Shown piece by piece: positions 55,803 through 64,000 of a stretch of DNA of 64,000 bases (position 1 is its first letter; each line of letters opens with the position of its first letter). Origin of the DNA: Haematobia irritans (lineage: Eukaryota > Arthropoda > Insecta > Diptera > Muscidae); contig NC_134398.1 of NCBI RefSeq assembly GCF_050003625.1, positions 112,382,145 through 112,446,144 on the forward strand, read 5' to 3'. The notes under the pieces were generated by a model. It was not told the origin of the DNA. It saw only the letters and a list, made by a program, of their open reading frames with translations, and searched no databases. The position numbers and the translations under genes were made by a program.

Positions 55803-57051
55803 TATTAAGAGGATCAAAGTGAAATCAGGTACTAAACCATGGTTTAACGACACGATTAAGACTGCTATTAGGGAAAGGGATATTGCATACTCACGATGGA
55901 AGCGCTTTAGATTACCACATCTTCTAGAGGAGTATCGATCGGCACGGAGAATAGCGAACAGAAATATCAATGCGACGAAGACTGAATATTACTCTATGCG
56001 TTTCAATTCTGCTGTAGGTTCCAGGGAAAAATGGAGAATTATACATGATATTGGCGTTGGGAAGTCATAGGTCATCGGGCGGTTATCAAGGTGATCCAAA
56101 TGACTTGAACGAGATGTTTACTAATATCCCTGCCCCTCCGACGGACGCATCCTTCTATGACACGGATGACGGTATAGGAGGAAACTTATCTGAGAGGAAC
56201 GATTTCGAGTTCAGGTGCGTTACCCAAGATGAGGTCATAGAGAGTTTTTTATGGTTATGTCGAATGCTATTGGCCTGGATGGAATGGACCCCAGGTTTAT
56301 ATGAATACTGCTCCCTCTTTTCACCTACTTATTTAACACAATTCTGGCGAAAAGTCTTTTGTTAACGGGTTTAATTTACGGATCTGAACTCTTCGCGAAT
56401 TGTGACTCCGTGAACAAAAATAGACTTAACGTGGCATTCAATAGTATAGTTCGTTATGTGTATGGGATACGCAGGACCGATCATGTTTTGTATGTTACAA
56501 ACTCCCTCTTTGGCTTTAGTTATAATACCCTGCTTAATGTCAAGTCGTTAGTATTTCTACATAAATTGATTTACAAACGGAAACCCAGCTATCTCTATGA
56601 TAAAATTAGGTTTATAAGGAAAAGTCTTCTATCCGAATGGCAGTTCTTTATTGGCACAATACGTCTCTGGAACACTCTACCACCCGACGCATCATCTTTT
56701 AAGAAGAGTATTCAAAATTTATTTCAAAATTAGAATATTTATCATTAATAAATAATAATTGTTATTATCATAAATAATAATTGTAGATATAATATAGTAT
56801 CACAATTTCAATCATCAATAATACAATGCAATTGAATATTAAAAGTAATTTCTATATATATATATATATTTTTTTCTATTATTATTAACACAATTTTTTA
56901 TTTATTTTAATTTATTTTCTTTTTATCTTTAAATTTAATTATTGTATATACTTATTATAAATCGGAGATGTTTTAACATTTATAATCCTGCACTGTAATT
57001 ATAAGATTTTAATCTTGTTGTGTAGGTACTCAATAAAATGAAATGAAATGA
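55803..57051 (+). pseudogene. LINE-E, internally deleted, right arm
   Basis: Same fragments as 49782-51029 (protein pieces of 90, 106 and 124 residues are identical). Removing G and the duplicated bases joins SLWKYC to IKRIKVKSGTKPWF, so G inserted into an already existing LINE-E. Confidence 0.82.
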
Positions 57052-57229
57052 AATTAAAAATGTATGTGATTAGACAAGTTTCTATAGCAATTGTCCACAA
57101 ATTGGTAGTAGAACAGACAAGAGTATAATAAACATTAAGTACATTAAATAAAAATCACAAATAGATTAACAATAAATTTAAAAATAAAAGTAGAAATACA
57201 AAAGTACAAACAAAAAAAAAAATTAAAAC

Positions 57230-58565
57230 AATAGTATAATTATTTTATTATATATATAATAAAACAATAGTAATGCAGCAATAATTAACTAATTTTGTAA
57301 ATGATTGAAAATAGGGATTGAAAAAAGGGAGTTCCAAAGACGGGTTGTATTTGTGAAAAATTGTCATTCAGAGATCAGAAGTTGATGGCGGGAAGGTATA
57401 ACGAGTATACGTCTGTTAGATCTGCCAAAGTTTAATTTACTGTGGAGGTACGGTGGATTTTTTGTGTAAATAATTTTGTGCATCTATGTAAGTGCCTTAA
57501 TTTTCATGTAGTCCATAAATTCAACCCCGAATAAGCCTCTACTAAACAGCGAACAGCTATCGTATCGTTTTAAACCGAAGGCATATCGCAGGATAGATTT
57601 ATGAGCTGCCTCTAAACGATTTTTGCTTCTTATATCCGTTTTTGTAAAAAGTTTACTGCCATATAGCAATATAGGGATTAGATACGTCTTTGCCAGGAGC
57701 ATACGAGTATGAAGAGGTGTGTAGTGCTGGGTTTGGTATAATGTTCGTAGCAAACGTTCGAACGTTTTTCCAGTGGCAGAAATTATTTGATCATTCCAGC
57801 TGAAAGACTTATTGAAGATTATTCCAAGATTTTTCACTTTCTCCTTCTGTTCAATTTTCACTCCACCAATCTTTACCATGTATTCACATTCTATGCATTG
57901 TGTTCGCCCATTTACTAGTATGAAATTCGATTTTTTTTGGATTTATTTGAAGACTATTTGCAGTTGCCCATGAATGTATATTCTCTAAATCTTTATTCAA
58001 TTTGGATACGCCATCAGAGAGATTGGTTTTGGGGCAACTTAAATAAATTTGAACATCGTCCGCGTAAATGTGTATTTTGGAATGTTCAAGAACATTTGGC
58101 AAGTCATTTATGTAAATGCTGAATAACAGCGGACCGAGAATTGATCCTTGTGGCACTCCAGCAACGAGGTTCTTAGGGCTGTATGACATGTTTTTTAAAT
58201 ACACAGATTGAATGCGATGTTTTAAATAATTTGAAATTAATCGTACAGCTGAGTTTGAGAAATTGAAATATCGCTCTAGCTTGAGACAAAGTATATCATT
58301 ATTGACGCAATCAAAGGCCTTTTAGTGGTCTAATAAAACTAAAAGGGTTAGTAGGCCGTTATCTATACTCTTTCTAATGTTTTCAGTTACGTCCAAAAGT
58401 GCAGTAATACAGCTGTGTTTGGGTCTGAATGCAGATTGATATGCAGATAATAAAGAATTCTGCCTTAAGTATTCAGATATTTGGTTGTGAGTTATACGTT
58501 CGAATGCTTTAGATAAGAACGGTAACACCGAGATTGGTCGATATTCGTTTGTTGCACTTGGTTTT
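57230..58565 (-). pseudogene. LINE-D, right arm
   Basis: Same stops and frames as the left arm; the 106- and 131-residue pieces (58204-57884, 57879-57484) are identical. At its 5' side the frame is fused to LINE-A (IGKKWGLKP then SATNEYRPIS), an accidental chimera with no expected function. Confidence 0.87.
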
Positions 58566-61048
58566 AGTCCCCACTTTTTTCCTATTGCAATTTTGCACGA
58601 GTACAAAGCTGCTTGCTTTTCTCGCCCTTTCTTCAATATTAAGCTTAAAGTTCAGCTTCCTGTCCAAAATAACGCCAAGGTATTTTGCACACTCACCAAA
58701 GGAAATTTCAATACCCCCTAAGGTAATAGGCCTAACCGTGGGAGTTTTGCGATCTTTGCAGTACATGACTAATTCTGTCTTTGCAGGATTTACCCCAAGA
58801 CCAATGTCTTTCGCCCATTTCTCAGTCATCCGGAGGGCCCTCTGAATAATATCTCTGATTGTGGATGGGAATTTTCCCCTGACTGCAAGAGCCACATCAT
58901 CTGCGTATGCCACCACTTTTATCCTTTCTTTTTCTAGAGTAACCAGAAGGTTATTTATAGCAACATTCCAAAGAAGAGGTGATAGAACTCCTCCTTGGGG
59001 AGTGCCTCTGTTGACATACCTTTGTATGTTTGTTTGTCCTAGTGTGGCTGAAATACGTCTCTTCATTAGCAGTTCGTCTAACAGCCTGGGTATACATGGA
59101 TCAACATTCAGAGTTGTCAGTCCATTTAATATCGAGCTCGGATAGACATTATTGAACGCCCCTTCGATGTCTAGAAACGCCACGATTGTGTATTCTTTGA
59201 CAGATAGTGAGCTTTCAATAAAGCTGACTAGTTCATGTTGTGCGGTCTCAGTAGACCTGCCCTTCGAGTATCTATCATCCTCTCCAGAGTCTTAAGTAGG
59301 AATGAGGATAAGCTGATTGGTCGGAAATCCTTCGCCCTCGAGTGAGAGGCTTTTCCCGCTTTAGGTATGAAAACGACTTTTGTTTCCCTCCACTTTCCTG
59401 GGATATATGATAAGTTGATACATCCTTTATATATCGCCGACAACCAGGGGATAATTTTGTCAGTTACTGCTTGTAACTCCGCCGGAGTAATTCCATCAGG
59501 TCCGGGGGATTTGAATGGTTCAAAGCTATTTAGCGCCCATCTTATTCTAGTTTCCGATACAATTTCCTCGACAGGAAACGACCGCTGAGCAACTATGGCA
59601 CCGCCAGTACATGGTTCAACCGTCTGATTTCCAGGAAAATGTGTGTCCAATAGTACCTCCAGCGTCTCCTCACTGGACGTTGTCCAATTGCCCTCCGATG
59701 TTTTAATGAAACCTGGAGCGGAGTTGGTGGATGCTAGAACCTTCCGTAGTCTGGAAGCCTCGGATGTATTCTCAATACTGCTACAGTAATCATTCCAAGA
59801 GTTATGCTGAGTCTTTCTCAGTTCTCGCTTGTATCCTCTCAGATTCTTCTTGTAAGCGTCCCAGTCCTCAGGGGCTCTGGTGGACTTTGCCTTGTTAAAG
59901 AGCTTCCTGCAGGATTTCCTCATATTACTTAATTCCGTAGACCACCATGGTGGTCGATTTTTCCCCCTTGGCTTCCATCTAGGGCATGCAGCTTTCAGTG
60001 AGATGTTGAAGGCCTTAGTAATCCGCCCCACTGCGTGTTCGATATCTTGCACATTTCTCATATTTGTCTCTGTTATTTCCGGTATCATCATATTGAACGA
60101 TTCCCTATACCTATTCCAGTAAACTTTCCTAACATTTGGCGGAAATATGGTCTTGGTGATATGAACATCAAATTTGAAACTGATGTAGCAATGATCTGAG
60201 AAGCTGTGTTCACTTAAAACCTGCCACTCAGATATCATTTCATTCAGTTGTTGCGAGGCCAAGGTGATGTCCAAAACCTCTTGCTTGTTTTTAGTGACAA
60301 AGGTGGGACATCTCCCTTGTTGCAGACTACCAGATTAGTACGCAAAATAAACTCTATTAGCGACTCTCCTCTTGCATTAGTATCACTACTTCCCCATATA
60401 CTATGATGCGCATTCGCATCGCATCCCATAATGAGTTTCGTCTTTGTTTTCAGGTTTTAACGGCACATGGAGGCATCTCCCTGTCATGTCCCATGTATAC
60501 CGAAGATACCCAATATTTGCATTTGGCTATTTCTAAACTGGCACATTAAAGGAAGCAGAAACAAGTTCAGTTCGTTTTTAGCAATTATACAGGCTCGATT
60601 TACATCATTACCAGTATACTGCAATAGTTTGAACCCCGGAGTACTTAAGTCACATATTTTGTTTCTATAAACATATGGTTCTTGAATAAGAACTATATCT
60701 ATGTCCCCTTTCATCAGGAGAACTTTTAAGGCAGCACATGCAGCCTTACAATGATGAAGATTTATCTGGAGGATCCGTAGGACCATCGAGATTTTCAACA
60801 ACTGTCACATCCGCCGCTTCAATCGAGTCATCCTCTTCAGATATCTCGGTGACTCTCGCAATAACCATAGGTTCAACTTTGGTGAGTTCTGAGGCAGTAG
60901 AAGCCTCCTCACGCATACGGTATCTATCCATGTCTTCAACTTTGGTATCTCCCTCGACTTCGCAAGAGGATCCGCTTACTTCTGATTCAGACAGAGGCTT
61001 GTCCATTTCTGAATCCTTTAGCTGATCGTTTTTATACACCTTCATTTG
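58566..61048 (-). pseudogene. LINE-A copy 4: ORF1 end, endonuclease, RT
   Basis: Minus strand. ORF1 end is at 61045-60746 (acidic, Ser-rich). It overlaps the ORF2 start by about 56 nt, which begins near 60801 with the endonuclease motifs LQINLHHCKAACAAL and DIDIVLIQEPYV, then GCDANAHHSIWGSSD (60429-60385) and HSFSDHCYISF (about 60210). The linker and first RT blocks follow (60274-59228, KSPGPDGITPAELQAV, KDFRPISLSSFLLKTLERM), then GTPQGGVLSPLLWN and YADDVALAV (59183 onward). A 58-bp deletion near 59270 and another near 60455 shift the frame. RNase H and the 3' end are lost at the palindrome border at 58566. Confidence 0.9.
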
Positions 61049-64000
61049 GATATGGTTAGGATAGGTTAGGTTAAAGTGGCAGCCCGATTAAGATTCAGGC
61101 TCACTTAGACTATTCAGTCCATTGTGATACCACATTAACTAAAAGTACCTATTACATATGGGCACTTCTAGTTTTAACCGCTGAACCTTCTTGATTATAT
61201 TTCTTTGTTGAACCAACCAGATTGTTCCAAAAACAATACCAGACTTCTTAAGTTAACGTTTTGCAGATCCGCCAGTAATCTGAAGGTATATGCTCAAAAA
61301 AGTTGCTTGCGCTTTACACAAAATGCAGGACACTCACACAAGAGGTGTTTGATTGATTCTTTTTCCTCCGCATCATGACAGCTCATACAATAGTCATTAT
61401 ACTTCGCGCCAATAGTTTTTGCAAAATCGCCTATCAAGCAGCGACCCGTTATAGCAGATATCAGGAATGATATCTGACGTCTCGAGAACATTAGCATATC
61501 TAGTGTGCGGTTTAAGTTGAAATGGGGCCACATTTGCTTGGTGTCGTTACAACCCTTGCAATTCTCCCATCGAACATTTGCCATCATAACAGCCTTCTCA
61601 CGCAGCATGAGCTTACAGGTAGCTAGGGCCATGCCAACAAATTCTAGTTCCCCTGGAATATGTAAGGTAGTCCCTAGCCTTGCCAACTCATCCGCTTCGC
61701 AGTTCCCCGGTATGTTCCTATGGTCAGGCACCCATATTAGGTGAATATTGTACTGCTCAGCCATCTCATTGAGAGATTTGCGGCAGTCGATGGCCGTTTT
61801 CGAGTTGAGGAACACAGAATCCAAGGATTTTATTGCAGGTTGACTGTCTGCGTATATATTAATGCCCACATTTTTTGGAACATTACTTCTCAGCCAATAC
61901 GCCACCTCTCTTATTGCTAATATTTCAGCCTGAAAAACACTACAGTGATTAGGTAATCTTTTCGCTATTCGAAGTTCCAGATCATTAGAATATACTCCGA
62001 ACCCCACTTGTCCATCCAATTTGGAGCCATCAGTGTAGAAATCTATATATTCTTTATTCCCCGGGGTCTGTGTGCACCACGCCTCACTGTTGGGGATTAG
62101 AGTCTCAAACTTTTTGTCGAAAAGTGGACTCGCCAAAGTGTAATCCACTACGTTAGGCACATTTGGCATTATTTTGAGGACCGAACTGTGACCGTAACCT
62201 TTTTCCGACCACAGCGATAGCTCGCGCAACCGCACAGCTGTTGTTGCAGCTGACTGTTTGGCCAAAATGTCTAAAGGCAATAGATGCAGCATGACATTAA
62301 GGGAATTTGTTCCTGTCTTGCTGAATGCGCCTGAAATACACAAACACGCCATACGCTGAACTTTATCTAAACAAGCCGGTTTCTGAAATGCCGGCCACCA
62401 GACTACAACACCATATAGCATTATAGGTCTAACCACTGCCGTGTATAGCCAATGCACAATTTATGGTTTTAGTCCCCACTTTTTTCCTATTGCCTTTTTG
62501 CACGAGTACAAAGCTACAGTTGTCTTTCTCGCCCTTTCTTCAATATTAAGCTCAAAGTTCAGCTTCCTGTCCAAAATAACGCCAAGGTATTTTGCACAAT
62601 CACCAAAGGGAATTTCAATACCCCCTAAGGTGATAGGCCTAACCGTGGGAGTTTTGCGATCTTTGCAGTACATGACTAATTCTGTCTTTGCAGGATTTAC
62701 CCCAAGACCATTGTCTTTCGCCCATTTCTCAGTCATCCGGAGGGCCCTCTGAAAAATATCTCTGATTGTGGATGGGAATTTTCCCCTGACTGTCAGAGCC
62801 ACATCATCTGCGTATGCTACCACTTTTATCCTTTCTTTTTCTAGAGTAACCAGAAGGCTATTTATAGCAACATTCCAAAGAAGAGGTGATAGAACTCCTC
62901 CTTGGGGAGTGCCTCTGTTCACATACCTTTGTATGTTTGCTTGTCCTAGTGTGGCTGAAATACGTCTCTTCATTAGCAGTTCGTCTAACAGCCTGAGTAT
63001 ACATGGATCAACATTCAGAGTTGTCAGTCCATTTAATATCGAGCTCGGATGGACATTATTGAACGCCCCTTCGATGTGTAGAAACGCCACGATTGTGTAT
63101 TCTTTGACAGATAGTGAGCTTTCACTAAAGTTGACTAGTTCATGTAATGCGGTCTCAGTAGACCTGCCCTTCGAGTATGCATGCTGTCGTTTCGAGAACA
63201 AACTTGAATCGATGCTAGTTCTAAGGTAGATATCTATCATCCTCTCCAGAGTCTTAAGTAGGAATGAGGATAAGCAGATTGGTCGGAAATCCTTCGCCCT
63301 CGAGTGAGAGGCTTTTCCCGCTTTAGGTATGAAAACGACTTTTGTTTCCCTCCACTTTCCTGGGATATATGATAAGTTGATACATCCATATCTTTTGCAA
63401 ATTTCTCATATTTGTCTCTGTTATTTCCGGTATCATCATATTGAACGATTCCCTATACCTATTCCAGTCAGCTTTCCTAACATTTGGCGGAAATATGGTC
63501 TTGGTGATATGAATATCAAATTTGAAACTGATGTAGCGATGATCTGAGAAGCTGTGTTCACTTAAAACCTGCCACTCAGATATCATTTCATTCAGTTCTT
63601 GCGAGGCCAAGGTGATGTCCAAAACCTCTTGCCTGTTTTTAGTGACAAAGGTGGGACATCTCCCTTGTTGCAGACTACCAGATTAGTACGCAAAATAAAC
63701 TCTATTAGCGACTCTCCCCTTGCATTAGTATCACTACTTCCCCATATACTATGATGTGCATTCGCATCGCATCCATTAATGAGTTTCGTCTTTGTTTTCA
63801 GTGACTCCTCCACTAAGGTCTTAAAGGCATTTGGAGGCATCTCCCTGTCATGTCCCATGTAGACCGAAGATACCCAATATTTGCATTTGGCTATTTCTAA
63901 ACTGGCAACGACAGTGTCTGTATTGCACATTGAAGGAAGCAGAAACAAGTTGAGCTCGTTTTTAGCAATTACATCATTGCAGGATACTGCAATAGTTTGA
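61049..64000 (-). pseudogene. LINE-A copy 5, nearly full 3' half, cut by window edge
   Basis: Minus strand. Endonuclease at 64000-63592 (GCDANAHHSIWGSSD at about 63770), then a ~700-bp internal deletion that joins ETNMRNLQ to the sequence before VEGNK (63400). RT at 63240-62461 is open for 259 residues (KGRSTETALHELV, GTPQGGVLSPLLWN, VVAYADDVALTV). The thumb and RNase H frame at 62457-61294 is open for 387 residues (DFYTDGSKLDG, FQAEILAI, IYADSQPAI, GNCEADELARLG). The RNase H His motif reads WVPDHRNIPGN, with Asp for Gly. The 3' UTR and TAACC-type tail end at about 61050, directly against ORF1 of copy 4. Confidence 0.92.

Larger units (their letters stand above)
53687..58565 (-). repeat. Palindrome, right arm (4.9 kb)
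   Basis: Inverse copy of 48265-53157, ending abruptly at 58565, where LINE-D sequence joins LINE-A sequence at a shared AAAACCAA. Confidence 0.97.

Noticed and set aside
58534..59145. Plus-strand open frames opposite the LINE-A RT
   Set aside because: Antisense shadows of the minus-strand RT; the same shadows occur at 31686 and 62441.

Overview
This window is eukaryotic repeat-rich DNA. It has no intact host protein gene that I can recognise, no rRNA, no CRISPR array and no bacterial operon. The base composition (AT-rich), the transposon mix (LOA/I-like and Jockey-like LINEs, a tRNA-derived SINE, mariner, Tc1, hAT, piggyBac, Harbinger-like and copia remnants) and the LINE/SINE tails of TTAGG-like repeats point to an insect. 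The overall look suggests a calyptrate/muscid fly; that assignment is inference from style, not from a host gene. Nearly everything annotated below is a dead or non-autonomous mobile element. Labels such as LINE-A, X, Y, Z, V, W, Q and G are local to this answer.

Layout. 1-3847: two plus-strand 3' pieces of LINE-A (RT + RNase H), with an X/Y chimeric MITE between them. 4113-9165: LINE-B split by element Z, which itself holds Y and a SINE, and the SINE holds a second Z in the opposite orientation. 9660-11020: 28-bp minisatellite arrays. 11520-16190: minus-strand LINE-C remnant carrying a hAT, three V MITEs and a deleted mariner. 16380-21364: element W (CAC...GTG ends) holding serial exon-like repeats and a 2.1-kb insertion with 153-bp and 28-bp tandem repeats. 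21365-24770: V fragments, a TTAACGAA-rich element with an intact SINE and a Tc1 scrap, and an X-like end. 24756-27380: an element with ~100-bp inverted ends, then a Harbinger-like MITE. 27536-28470: second deleted mariner. 28640-30475: copia remnant. 30475-38790: LINE-A split by a SINE, split by a hAT, which carries a piggyBac, which carries X, Y and a hAT. 38842-41428: element Q hosting an 8-bp-TSD hAT-like element. 41466-43090: tandem duplication. 43275-45420: Tc1 transposase interrupted by X and a small MITE. 46445-48030: second LINE-B. 48265-58565: a large palindrome with 4.9-kb arms and a 529-bp spacer. 58566-64000: two head-to-tail minus-strand LINE-A copies.

What ties it together. Many nestings can be checked by removing the insert and one copy of its target duplication, which restores the host element's reading frame (for example LINE-B around Z, Tc1 around X, piggyBac around Y). 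A group of otherwise different elements (V, W, X, Y, Z, Q, G) share CAC...GTG ends and 2-bp target duplications that are TA, TG, CA or TT; I infer a CACTA/EnSpm-like affinity. X, Y and a third family share an internal tRNA-like cassette. The SINE's 3' end matches the 3' end of LINE-A, the classic SINE/LINE partnership. The two mariner copies share the same internal deletion, so the deleted form itself appears to have moved.
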